Made by a program: the position numbers and the translations under genes
DNA from: JBOHTO01 sp050733695
GTDB taxonomy: Bacteria > Gemmatimonadota > Gemmatimonadetes > Gemmatimonadales > Gemmatimonadaceae
DNA length: 30,266 nucleotides
Direction of reading: 5' to 3'
Assembly (NCBI GenBank): GCA_050733695.1
Contig: JBOHTO010000100.1
Coordinates: 1 to 30,266, forward strand
Notes under the pieces: model-generated
What the model was told of the DNA's origin: nothing
The model's database searches: none
Seen by the model: only the letters and a program-made list of their open reading frames with translations
Part shown: positions 6,484 to 13,923 of the stretch, piece after piece
Layout: each line of letters begins with the position of its first letter
Position numbering within the stretch: position 1 is the first letter of the stretch

Positions 6484-9092
6484 ACGCGTCCTACGAATGG
6501 CTGTGCGAGATGATTGGCCGCGAGCCGTACGCGGACCTGTCGCCGAACGACCTGCGCGATCTCATCACATCGCGCTGTGCGACGGTGGACGACGTCATCC
6601 CGTTGCGCGAGGATCTCGCGGGGATCGTCGTCGCGCGCGTCGTCGAGGCAACGCGGCACCCGGGTTCCGACCACCTTTCGGTAACGCGGGTCGACGCCGG
6701 CGGTGGCGAGCTCGTCGACGTCGTGTGCGGAGCGCCCAACGTGCGCGCCGGTGCGCTCTATCCCTTCGCGCCGGTCGGGGCCGTCCTGCCCGGCGGCCTG
6801 AAGATCGAGAAACGCAAGATCCGTGGCGCGACATCGGAAGGGATGCTCTGCTCGGCGCGCGAGCTGGTCCTCGGCAGCGATCATGAGGGTATCATGGAGC
6901 TCACCGTGAACGCGGCGCCCGGTACGCCGCTGCTGCGCGCGATGCCGCTGGGAGATGCGCGTCTCGTCATAGATGTCATGCCGAATCGTCCCGACCTTCT
7001 CTCCCACCTCGGCATTGCCCGTGAGATCGCGGCCGCGCTGGGACATCCGCTCGCGGCCGAGGATGCCCACCGTCGCCCGGATGCTGCGACCGCTGTTTCG
7101 ACTGCGACGGCCGGCGGCATGCATTCAGCCGTTGTCGACGGCGTGCGCGTCAGCATCGCCGACACGGATGGCTGTCAGCGCTACATCGGCGCGGTGATAC
7201 GGGGCGTCACCATCGCGCAGAGTCCGGACTGGTTGGTCAGGCGCCTGGTCGCAGTCGGGCTGCGTCCGATCAACAACGTCGTGGACATCACGAACTACAT
7301 GCTGCATGGCTTCGGCCAGCCCATGCACGCGTTCGATCTCGCGAAGCTCGACGGCCCGGAGATCGTCGTTCGTCGCGCCGGTGACGGGGAACGGCTCACG
7401 ACGCTGGACGGTGTCGATCGCAGACTCGACCCGTCCATGACGGTGATCGCCGACGCGAGCCGAGCGCACGCGGTGGCCGGTGTCATGGGCGGTGCGGATT
7501 CGGAGGTGACGGCGTCCACTGCCGACATACTCCTCGAGGTTGCCGCCTTCGATGCGGTACGTGTGCGCGCGACCCGCCGCTCCATCGGGCTGTCGACGGA
7601 TGCGAGCTATCGCTTCGAGCGCGGAACGGACGTTGACGCCGCCGCAAGCCGCACGCGGCAGGCGGTCGACCTCTTCGAGAAGATCGCCGGTGGCCGCCTG
7701 TCGGGTTCGCCCGCCGACGTCTACCCTGCGCCCGCCACGCCAACCAGGCTCACCCTTCGGCCCGCGCGCGTCCTGCGTCTCCTCGGCGAATCCGTCGGCA
7801 CCGATGAGATCACGTCCCTGCTCCGGCCGATCGGCTTCAGCATCACGGACGCGCCGCCAGATGCGCATGGCGTACCGCTGCCGGCTGCCGCTGCTGCGCC
7901 GGCCGCTGGCGCCGAATCAGCGCCTGCACTGCTGCGTGTCACCGTCCCGAGCTGGCGCCGTGATATCGAACGCGAGGTGGACCTCATCGAGGAGGTCGCC
8001 CGGCTGCGAGGCTACGACTCGTTCTCCTCCGAGCTGCGTCCGTTCCGTCCGGGCGCGGTTCCCGATGATCCGATGTGGAGCAGGGCCGACCACATCCGCG
8101 GCGCCCTCATCGCCGAAGGCATCCTCGAGACAAGGGCGATGCCGTTCGTCCGTGGCCACGAAACCGGCTTCGTACGCGTGACGAATCCGCTGGCCGAGAA
8201 CGAAGCATACCTCAGGCGCGACCTGCTCGACACGCTCGCCCGCCGGGCGGAGTTCAACCTCTCGCACATGCAGGGCGACGTACGGCTGTTCGAGATCGGC
8301 GCCACATTCACTCCCGGCGGCCGGCGCGGACTGCCGGTGGAGGAGATGCACGCCGCACTCCTCGTGATGGGCCGCCGCCGGCCGGTGCATTTCACCGAGC
8401 CGGTGCCTCCGGCGTTCGATGCATGGGACGCGCGCGGCCTTGCAGAGCGTCTGGCCCGAGCCGCGTTCCCCGGAGCTGCGATCGGCACGGAGCCGCGCGC
8501 AGGCGGCAACGCGAACCGTGACAGCGGCCGGCGTGCCGCCGGTAAGGGCGACGACGCCGTGTTGTGGGATGTGCTCGTCGATGGCAGGCGCGTGGGACAC
8601 GTATCGCGTGTCGCTCTCGACGCCCCTGTCTGGGCGTCGCCGGCTTTTGGTGTCGAGCTCGCGCTCGCCACGATCGAATCTGCGCCCGTGGCCGCGCGTG
8701 GTCGCTCGCTCCGGGCAACCGCGCCGGAGCCCGGCCGCGAACTCGCGCGCGGGCAGCAACGAGGCGATGCCGGTGAGGAGCGCCCCCGATTCCAGCCGCT
8801 GCCATCCACGCCCGCCGTCGAGATCGACATCGCCCTTCTCGTGCCGGACGCCGTGCCGGCGGCTGCGGTGGACACGCTCCTGCGCTCGACGTCGGGCACG
8901 CTGCTGGAGCGTCTCGAGTTGTTCGACGAGTACCGCGGGCCAGGCGTTCCGGACGGACATCGCAGTCTCGCCTGGCGGTTGACGTTCCGCCATCCCGAGC
9001 GCACTCTACGCGACAGGGAGATCGAAGGCAGGCGTGAGAAGCTGCTTCGCCAACTCGAGGATGAGCTTGGAGTCAGACAACGGACGTCCTGA
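6480..9092 (+). CDS. pheT: Phenylalanine-tRNA ligase beta subunit
   Basis: Non-catalytic partner of PheS with editing and tRNA-binding modules. In order: an EMAP/OB tRNA-binding domain (about 42-150, HPGSDHLSVTRVD, CGAPNVRAG), the B3/B4 editing domain (about 230-400, INNVVDITNYMLHGFGQPMHAFD), the B5 domain (about 420-510), a class II-like core (510-735) and a C-terminal anticodon-binding FDX-ACB domain (775-868, VEIDIALLVPD, LELFDEYRG, RLTFRHPERTL). At 870 aa it is about 70 longer than typical PheT. The excess is in three low-complexity insertions: an Ala/Pro stretch at 458-485, a Gly/Arg-rich stretch at 672-693, and a stretch at 738-770 before the last domain. The start ATG at 6480 overlaps the pheS stop by 4 bp; the open frame continues further upstream only as a shadow of pheS. 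Confidence 0.96.
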   Translation: MNASYEWLCEMIGREPYADLSPNDLRDLITSRCATVDDVIPLREDLAGIVVARVVEATRHPGSDHLSVTRVDAGGGELVDVVCGAPNVRAGALYPFAPVGAVLPGGLKIEKRKIRGATSEGMLCSARELVLGSDHEGIMELTVNAAPGTPLLRAMPLGDARLVIDVMPNRPDLLSHLGIAREIAAALGHPLAAEDAHRRPDAATAVSTATAGGMHSAVVDGVRVSIADTDGCQRYIGAVIRGVTIAQSPDWLVRRLVAVGLRPINNVVDITNYMLHGFGQPMHAFDLAKLDGPEIVVRRAGDGERLTTLDGVDRRLDPSMTVIADASRAHAVAGVMGGADSEVTASTADILLEVAAFDAVRVRATRRSIGLSTDASYRFERGTDVDAAASRTRQAVDLFEKIAGGRLSGSPADVYPAPATPTRLTLRPARVLRLLGESVGTDEITSLLRPIGFSITDAPPDAHGVPLPAAAAAPAAGAESAPALLRVTVPSWRRDIEREVDLIEEVARLRGYDSFSSELRPFRPGAVPDDPMWSRADHIRGALIAEGILETRAMPFVRGHETGFVRVTNPLAENEAYLRRDLLDTLARRAEFNLSHMQGDVRLFEIGATFTPGGRRGLPVEEMHAALLVMGRRRPVHFTEPVPPAFDAWDARGLAERLARAAFPGAAIGTEPRAGGNANRDSGRRAAGKGDDAVLWDVLVDGRRVGHVSRVALDAPVWASPAFGVELALATIESAPVAARGRSLRATAPEPGRELARGQQRGDAGEERPRFQPLPSTPAVEIDIALLVPDAVPAAAVDTLLRSTSGTLLERLELFDEYRGPGVPDGHRSLAWRLTFRHPERTLRDREIEGRREKLLRQLEDELGVRQRTS

Positions 9093-9372
9093 TGCCGCGG
9101 CGCTCGCCGAACTCGAGCAGCTCGTGCGCAACGTCGGAGAGGAGCTCGCAGCCTTCCGGCATCGCGCGCTCCGGGCCGAGCAGCGCGTGAGGGACATCGA
9201 GGAGCGGCTCACTGCCGCCGGCGAACTGGGCGGCGGGAGCTGGCAGGCAGCCGAGACCGCGCGCGAGAACAGCGAGCTCAGGGCGCGTCTGGAGCTCGCG
9301 TCCGATCGCACCCGCAAGATGCTCCGGCGCGTGCGCTTCATGCGCAACCAGCACACCGGCCGCGGCAAGTGA
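9061..9372 (+). CDS. Small coiled-coil protein of unknown function
   Basis: Not recognised as a named family. It is 103 aa, starting at an ATG inside the 3' end of pheT (32-bp overlap); an upstream in-frame ATG at 9034 lies deeper in pheT and is less likely. The sequence is charged and strongly helical: heptad-like stretches at about 12-50 (ALAELEQLVRNVGEELAAF, RALRAEQRVRDIEERL) and 60-90, then a basic tail (RKMLRRVRFMRNQ). No signal peptide or membrane segment. It ends in a GTGA overlap with zapA, so the two are probably translated together. A role near the divisome, like that of the coiled-coil protein ZapB, is possible but rests only on position and predicted shape. Confidence 0.75.
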   Translation: MSLESDNGRPDAAALAELEQLVRNVGEELAAFRHRALRAEQRVRDIEERLTAAGELGGGSWQAAETARENSELRARLELASDRTRKMLRRVRFMRNQHTGRGK

Positions 9373-9704
9373 CCGCGCGGGAAGAGCAAGCCGTGGCCGG
9401 GAAGAAGACCGTGGTGCGCGTCACCATCGTCGATGAGGAGTACAGCATCCGAAGTGACGAGACCACGGAGCACACGCGGCGTGTGGCGGATCATGTCGAT
9501 CGGACCATCCGGAGCGTGCTCGGCACCGGCTCCGTGATCGAGGTTCAGAAGGCGGCGATTCTCGCGGCGCTCCAGATCACGGACGAGCTGTTCAAGGAAC
9601 GCGAAGCGTCGAAGGACCTCGCAGCATCCATGCGCTCGCTCTGCGCCGACGTCCGCCGCTGGCTACCCCCGGCGAAGCGCGGCGACAAGGCGGCGAAAGC
9701 GTAA
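9369..9704 (+). CDS. zapA: Cell division protein ZapA
   Basis: ZapA is a small cytoplasmic protein that cross-links FtsZ filaments and stabilises the Z-ring. The 111-aa product has the family pattern: an N-terminal beta segment (KKTVVRVTIVDEEYSIRSD), then HTRRVADHVDRTIRSVL and a long helix (VIEVQKAAILAALQITDELFKEREASKDL). The GTG at 9369 overlaps the previous stop codon (GTGA) and is the natural start; a second GTG at 9393 would drop the first eight residues. It ends a tightly coupled set that begins with pheS. The 225-bp gap that follows holds a candidate structured RNA. Confidence 0.9.
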   Translation: MTAREEQAVAGKKTVVRVTIVDEEYSIRSDETTEHTRRVADHVDRTIRSVLGTGSVIEVQKAAILAALQITDELFKEREASKDLAASMRSLCADVRRWLPPAKRGDKAAKA

Positions 9705-9727
9705 ACCTTCGCCGCCGGCAATTCCAT

Positions 9728-9757
9728 TTGCCTTTTGGCCGGCCCGCGTATTAGCTT
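9728..9757 (+). promoter_or_regulatory. Possible promoter in the zapA-rny gap
   Basis: TTGCCT (9728-9733) is followed 15 nt later by TATTAG (9749-9754), or 18 nt later by TAGCTT (9752-9757). Either pair would start transcription near 9760, just before the structured stretch described next. Spacing is not ideal for the first pair and the -10 is weak in the second, so this is tentative. Confidence 0.35.
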
Positions 9758-9890
9758 GCCCCCAAGCTGCCCGCCGAACTCCGTAGGTTCAAGCTGCCTT
9801 TGTAGTTAGCCAGCCCCAGCCGAGGCCCTTCGCCGGCCCGGTCCGGACCGGTTTGACTCTGGCGCAACCTGTGGCCCGGCGTGGCTTTCT
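9758..9890 (+). ncRNA. Candidate structured RNA between zapA and rny (6S-like position)
   Basis: The gap has no coding potential but can fold into a long rod. Stem 1 pairs 9769-9776 with 9877-9885 (one bulged base). Stem 2 pairs 9781-9789 with 9866-9874 (9 bp, two G-U). A large 5'-side bulge follows (9790-9808) against 2 nt on the other strand. Stem 3 pairs 9809-9813 with 9859-9863. The apex contains the 14-bp palindrome CCGGTCCGGACCGG (9838-9851). TTTCT follows stem 1 at once, as in a terminator. The 6S RNA gene lies next to zapA in many Proteobacteria, and a rod with an internal bubble is its general shape, hence the suggestion. It could equally be the rny 5' leader. No conserved 6S sequence was recognised. 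Confidence 0.35.
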
Positions 9891-9929
9891 CCCGAGTCCG
9901 TGGCGAGGCCGCGGTGGAGCATAGATCGC

Positions 9930-11516
9930 ATGAACGAGATCATCGTTGTGGCCGCGCTTGGCGTACTCAGCATCGTCGCCTCCGCGGCCTTTTTCGTCTT
10001 CGGGAAGCGCGCCGGTCGCAGTGCCGAGCGGGAGAAGCAGGGCGCGGCCAGGGCAACCGCGGAGGAAACGGCGGCCAGGATCATGGGTGAGGCCGAACGC
10101 GAGGCAGCGACACTGCGCAAGGGTGCCGTGGTCGCCGGAAAGGAGGAACTGATCGGGCTGCGCCAGGAGTGGGAACTCGAGGCGCGTGCCCGGCGCGAGG
10201 ACGTGGAGCGCGAGGAGCGGCGCGTCCAGGAACGCGACAGCGTTCTCGACCGCAAGTTCGATATTCTCGATCAGCGCGACAAGGAGCTGGGCAGGCGCGG
10301 CAGCGAGATGGGCAGGCGGGAGAAGGCCACAGCCGACCGGGAGGCCGAGCTCGAGCGGCTTGTTTCCGATGAGCGCCGCCGCCTGGAGACGCTCGCCGGA
10401 ATCTCCGCGGCCGAGGCGAAGGCGGAGCTGATGCGGCGCATGGAGGAAGAGGCGCAGGCCGACGCGTCCAACAGGATTCGGGAGATCAGGGAGAGCGCAC
10501 GGCGCAACGCCGAGCGCGAAGGGAAGAAGATCGTCGCCCTCGCGATCCAGCGCATTGCCGCCGAGCACACCGCCGAGAGCTCCGTCGCCGCCGTATCGCT
10601 CCCGAGCGATGAGATGAAGGGACGCATCATCGGCCGGGAAGGGCGGAACATCCGCGCCTTCGAGCTCGCAACTGGTGTGGATGTCATCATCGATGATACG
10701 CCGGACACTGTCGTTGTCTCCTGCTTCGAGCCGATCCGCCGCGAGGTCGCTCGTCTGGCTCTGGAGAAGCTGGTCGCGGATGGACGCATACACCCTGGCC
10801 GGATCGAGGAAGTCGTGGAGAAGGCGCGGCGCGAGGTCGACACGCAGATCCAGGAGATCGGCGAGCGCGGTGCGTACGATGCAGGTGTGCACGGCCTTCA
10901 CTCCGAACTCGTCCGGCTCATCGGGCGCATGCACTGGAGAACGAGCTACGGCCAGAACATCCTGCAGCACTCGAAGGAAGTGGCCTGGCTGGCCGGTATC
11001 ATGGCGGCGGAGCTGGGGCTCGACGTGGCGATGGCGAAGCGCGGCGCCCTGCTCCATGATGTCGGCAAGGTTCTCACGCACGAGCACGAGGGCACGCACG
11101 TGCAGCTCGGCGTGGAGATGGCGACGAAGTACGGCGAGCATCCGCTCGTCGTGAACTGCATCGCTGCGCATCACGACGATGTGCCGCACGAGAGCGAGGT
11201 ATCGGTCCTCGTGCAGGCGGCCGATGCGATCTCCGGCGCGCGCCCTGGCGCGCGGCGCGAGGCATTCGAGACGTACGTCAAGCGACTGGAAGGTCTCGAG
11301 CGGATCGCCTCGAGCTATCGCGGCGTGGAGAAGGTGTTTGCCATCCAGGCAGGGCGCGAGGTGCGCGTCATGGTCACGCCCGATGATGTCGATGACGCGC
11401 GCATGTCGGTGCTGTCCGAGGAGATCGCGCGCCGGATCGAGGGCGAGCTGCAATACCCGGGGCAGATCAAGGTCGTTGTCATCCGGGAGACAAGGGCGGT
11501 CGATTTTGCCCGCTGA
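9930..11516 (+). CDS. rny: Ribonuclease Y
   Basis: Membrane-anchored endoribonuclease that initiates mRNA decay. From the ATG at 9930 the protein is 528 aa, the family's usual length. A single N-terminal membrane segment (about 4-25, IIVVAALGVLSIVASAAFFV) leads into a long charged coiled coil (about 30-200). A KH domain follows (about 218-290, GRIIGREGRNIRAFE with the GxxG loop), then an HD phosphohydrolase domain with LLHDVGK near 371-377 and the IAAHHDDV metal-site helix. An ATG-less 30-nt extension upstream is open but would spoil the membrane anchor. The C-terminal QYPGQIKVVVIRETRAVDFAR is the standard RNase Y ending. The stop overlaps folD by 11 nt. Confidence 0.96.
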   Translation: MNEIIVVAALGVLSIVASAAFFVFGKRAGRSAEREKQGAARATAEETAARIMGEAEREAATLRKGAVVAGKEELIGLRQEWELEARARREDVEREERRVQERDSVLDRKFDILDQRDKELGRRGSEMGRREKATADREAELERLVSDERRRLETLAGISAAEAKAELMRRMEEEAQADASNRIREIRESARRNAEREGKKIVALAIQRIAAEHTAESSVAAVSLPSDEMKGRIIGREGRNIRAFELATGVDVIIDDTPDTVVVSCFEPIRREVARLALEKLVADGRIHPGRIEEVVEKARREVDTQIQEIGERGAYDAGVHGLHSELVRLIGRMHWRTSYGQNILQHSKEVAWLAGIMAAELGLDVAMAKRGALLHDVGKVLTHEHEGTHVQLGVEMATKYGEHPLVVNCIAAHHDDVPHESEVSVLVQAADAISGARPGARREAFETYVKRLEGLERIASSYRGVEKVFAIQAGREVRVMVTPDDVDDARMSVLSEEIARRIEGELQYPGQIKVVVIRETRAVDFAR

Positions 11517-12393
11517 GCTGATCGACGGCAGGGCGATCGCGCGGGAGATCCGCGACCGTGTGGCCGCCGACGTGACAGGGCTCGTGGCCGGCGGCGTGCG
11601 ACCCGGCCTTGCCGTGATACTCGTCGGCGATGACGCTGCGAGCGCGGTGTACGTGCGCGCCAAGCAACGCGCATGCGAGGAGGCGGGGATGCACAGCGTC
11701 ACCATCCGGCTTTCCGCGACCACCACCGAGGCCGAGCTGCTGGCACATGTGGACGCCCTCAACGCAGACAGCGCTGTGCATGGCATTCTGGTCCAGATGC
11801 CGCTGCCGTCGCAGATTCATTCCGACACCGTGATTCGCAGGATTCTGCCCGAGAAGGATGTTGACGGCTTCCATCCGGTCAACGTCGGGAAGTTGCTCAT
11901 CGGAGAGCGTGACGGCTTCGTGCCGTGCACGCCGGCCGGAGTCCAGCAGTTGCTCATGCGGAGCGGTGTGGAGACCCGCGGCTCGGAATGCGTGATCGTG
12001 GGCCGCAGCAACATCGTGGGCAAGCCGATGGCGGCGCTCATGGTTCGCAGCGGGCGTGGCGGTGACGCGACGGTGACCATCTGCCACAGCCGAACGCGTG
12101 ATCTCCCGGAGCATGTTCGTCGTGGCGATATCGTTATCGCCGCGGCCGGCAGGCCGCGCCTGATCACGGGCGACATGCTCAAGTCGGGCGCGGTGGTCAT
12201 CGATGTAGGCGTGAATCGGGTGGCGGACGCATCGGCGAAGAGCGGCTACAGCCTCGTGGGCGACGTGGACTTCGAAGGAGCGCGAAGGATAGCCTCCAGG
12301 ATCACGCCGGTCCCGGGCGGCGTCGGACCCATGACGATCGCCATGCTTCTCACGAATACGGTGCGAGCCGCTGCGGCCGGAGCTCGACCGTGA
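11506..12393 (+). CDS. folD: Bifunctional methylenetetrahydrofolate dehydrogenase / cyclohydrolase FolD
   Basis: Interconverts 5,10-methylene- and 10-formyl-tetrahydrofolate, supplying one-carbon units for purines and initiator fMet-tRNA. The 295-aa protein has all family blocks: YVRAKQRACEEAGM with catalytic Lys53, ILVQMPLPSQI, PEKDVDGFHPVN, CTPAGVQQLL, the NADP site GRSNIVGKPMA, and TPVPGGVGPMTIAML. No ATG exists at the expected N-terminus. TTG at 11506 gives MPAELIDGRAIA, which aligns with the usual MxxIIDGK start, and a GGG-rich stretch lies about 9 nt upstream. The frame overlaps rny by 11 nt and ends in a GTGA overlap with xseA. Confidence 0.95.
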   Translation: MPAELIDGRAIAREIRDRVAADVTGLVAGGVRPGLAVILVGDDAASAVYVRAKQRACEEAGMHSVTIRLSATTTEAELLAHVDALNADSAVHGILVQMPLPSQIHSDTVIRRILPEKDVDGFHPVNVGKLLIGERDGFVPCTPAGVQQLLMRSGVETRGSECVIVGRSNIVGKPMAALMVRSGRGGDATVTICHSRTRDLPEHVRRGDIVIAAAGRPRLITGDMLKSGAVVIDVGVNRVADASAKSGYSLVGDVDFEGARRIASRITPVPGGVGPMTIAMLLTNTVRAAAAGARP

Positions 12394-13700
12394 GTGAACG
12401 TCGCCGCCCGGCGGAATCCCGCCAGTCCGACGAGGACCCGCAACCGGGCCTGTTCCCGTCGTCGGAGCCGCGCTCACCACGTCAGTCCCGCCCTCCCCGG
12501 CGCTCCCGCGCAAGCGGGAACACATTGCCTCCTCGCCCGATTGCCGAGGATGCCTCACCGGGGACGACCCCCGCCACAGCCATCGCGATATCCACGCTCA
12601 CGAGGATCGCACGCGATGTCGTCGAGGGAGCCGTTCTCCCGCTCTGGGTGCGCGGCGAGGTCACCGATTTCAAGTGGCATCGCAACGGTCACTGGTACTT
12701 CTGCCTGCGCGACCGGGCTGCGCGACTCCGCTGCGTCGTGTGGTCGCGCGACCAGGGCGCGATACCGGCTCCGCCGGACGATGGCATGCAGGTGGCCGCC
12801 GAGGGTCAGCTCACCGTCTACGCGGCGCGCGGCGAGATGCAGTTCAGCGTGCGTGCCATGGATGCTGCGGGCGACGGACTCTGGCGCAAGGCGCTGGAGC
12901 GAACGCGCGCTGCACTGGAGGTCGACGGCCTCCTGGCGCTTGATCGCAAGCGCGCCCTCCCCCGTTTCCCGCGTCGCATAGCGGTTGTCACCAGTCCGAG
13001 CGGCGCTGCGCTGCACGACATCGTCGCGGTGGCCCGGAGGCGCGACGCCTCGGTCCGGGTCGTTCTGATTCCGGCGCAGGTCCAGGGTGATGGCGCGGCC
13101 GCGGAGTTGCGCGCCGCAATCGAGAGAGTTGGCCGATGGGGCGGGGCCGACCTCGTGATCATCGGCCGCGGCGGGGGCGGCCGCGAGGATCTCTGGGCGT
13201 TCAACGACGAACGTCTCGCACGCGCGCTTGCACGCTGCCCGATACCGACCGTCTCGGCTGTCGGCCACGAGACGGACATCACCATATGCGACCTCATCGC
13301 CGACCTGCGCGCGGCCACTCCTTCCGCCGCGGCGGAGGCTGCGGTCCCGGTTCGCGAAGAATTGCGCATCCGCCTCGGTGCGTCGGGCCGCGCACTGTCC
13401 GCCGCGGCCGACCGCTGTCTCGCTCGTGCGCGCGATCGCATGTCGGTCGGCCGGCTTTCACTCGTGCGAGCCGCAGCGGAATCGATGCAGCGCTGCCGCA
13501 CCCGGCTCGAACGCGGCGCCGGACGCCTGAACGCGCTCAGCCCGCTCGACACTCTTGGCCGCGGCTACGCGGTCGCTCGCGATTCCACCGGCCGCACACT
13601 CGGCCGGGTTGCCGATTTCACACCCGGCGAGTCCTTCGACCTCCTCGTGCGGGACGGCGTCGTCAGCGCGACCGCGGACGCGATCCGCGCGGAGCCCTGA
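12390..13700 (+). CDS. xseA: Exodeoxyribonuclease VII large subunit
   Basis: Large subunit of the processive single-strand exonuclease that trims DNA ends during repair. An OB-fold domain lies at about 68-165 (LPLWVRGEVTDFKWHRNGHWYF). The catalytic part follows, with TSPSGAALHDI, IGRGGGGREDLWAFND (about 257-272) and VGHETDITICDLIADLRAATPSAA (from about 291). A C-terminal helical region ends in LNALSPLDTLGRGYA. The first 65 or so residues are a Pro/Arg/Ser-rich extension not expected for the family, and they contain palindromic repeat B (12502-12533) translated in frame as part of SRASGNTLPP. The GTG at 12390 overlaps the folD stop. xseB follows 4 nt after the stop. Confidence 0.95.
   Translation: MSERRRPAESRQSDEDPQPGLFPSSEPRSPRQSRPPRRSRASGNTLPPRPIAEDASPGTTPATAIAISTLTRIARDVVEGAVLPLWVRGEVTDFKWHRNGHWYFCLRDRAARLRCVVWSRDQGAIPAPPDDGMQVAAEGQLTVYAARGEMQFSVRAMDAAGDGLWRKALERTRAALEVDGLLALDRKRALPRFPRRIAVVTSPSGAALHDIVAVARRRDASVRVVLIPAQVQGDGAAAELRAAIERVGRWGGADLVIIGRGGGGREDLWAFNDERLARALARCPIPTVSAVGHETDITICDLIADLRAATPSAAAEAAVPVREELRIRLGASGRALSAAADRCLARARDRMSVGRLSLVRAAAESMQRCRTRLERGAGRLNALSPLDTLGRGYAVARDSTGRTLGRVADFTPGESFDLLVRDGVVSATADAIRAEP
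12502..12533. repeat. Short palindromic repeat, copy B (inside xseA)
   Basis: TCCCGC (12504-12509) pairs with GCGGGA (12514-12519) around a GCAA tetraloop, with a further G-C pair outside a mismatch. The trailing ACACATTGCC differs from copies A and C, but the core is the same. It lies in frame within the N-terminal extension of xseA, so an intergenic-type repeat is being translated. Confidence 0.6.
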
Positions 13701-13704
13701 CAGG

Positions 13705-13923
13705 ATGCAGCCCTCCTTCGAAGAGAATCTGTTGCGTCTCGAAGCGATCATCACCGAGCTCGAGAGGGGCGAGCCGGCACTCGATCAGGCGCTTCGTCTG
13801 TTCGAGGAAGGCATCGTGCGGCTGCGTGCGGCGGAATCGCTACTGGCCGCGGCCGGCGAAAGCGTGAAGCAGTTGAACGAGAATGACGACGGAACCTTCG
13901 GGCTCTCTGACCTCGAGGACTGA
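13705..13923 (+). CDS. xseB: Exodeoxyribonuclease VII small subunit
   Basis: A 72-aa helical-hairpin protein that binds XseA in several copies. The family pattern is clear: SFEENLLRLEAIITELERG, then LDQALRLFEEGIVRLRAAESLL. The ATG at 13705 follows xseA by 4 nt. The open frame reaches further upstream only within xseA. The C-terminal acidic tail (NENDDGTFGLSDLED) overlaps the 5' part of the next frame if that gene begins at 13883. Confidence 0.94.
   Translation: MQPSFEENLLRLEAIITELERGEPALDQALRLFEEGIVRLRAAESLLAAAGESVKQLNENDDGTFGLSDLED

Noticed and set aside
7917..8993. A 358-codon minus-strand frame opposite pheT
   Set aside because: Covers conserved PheT domains on the other strand and shows no protein-like pattern.
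9789..11786. A 665-codon open frame on the minus strand opposite rny
   Set aside because: The plus strand encodes a complete RNase Y with all domains. The minus frame has no family motifs, and long antisense frames are expected in GC-rich DNA.
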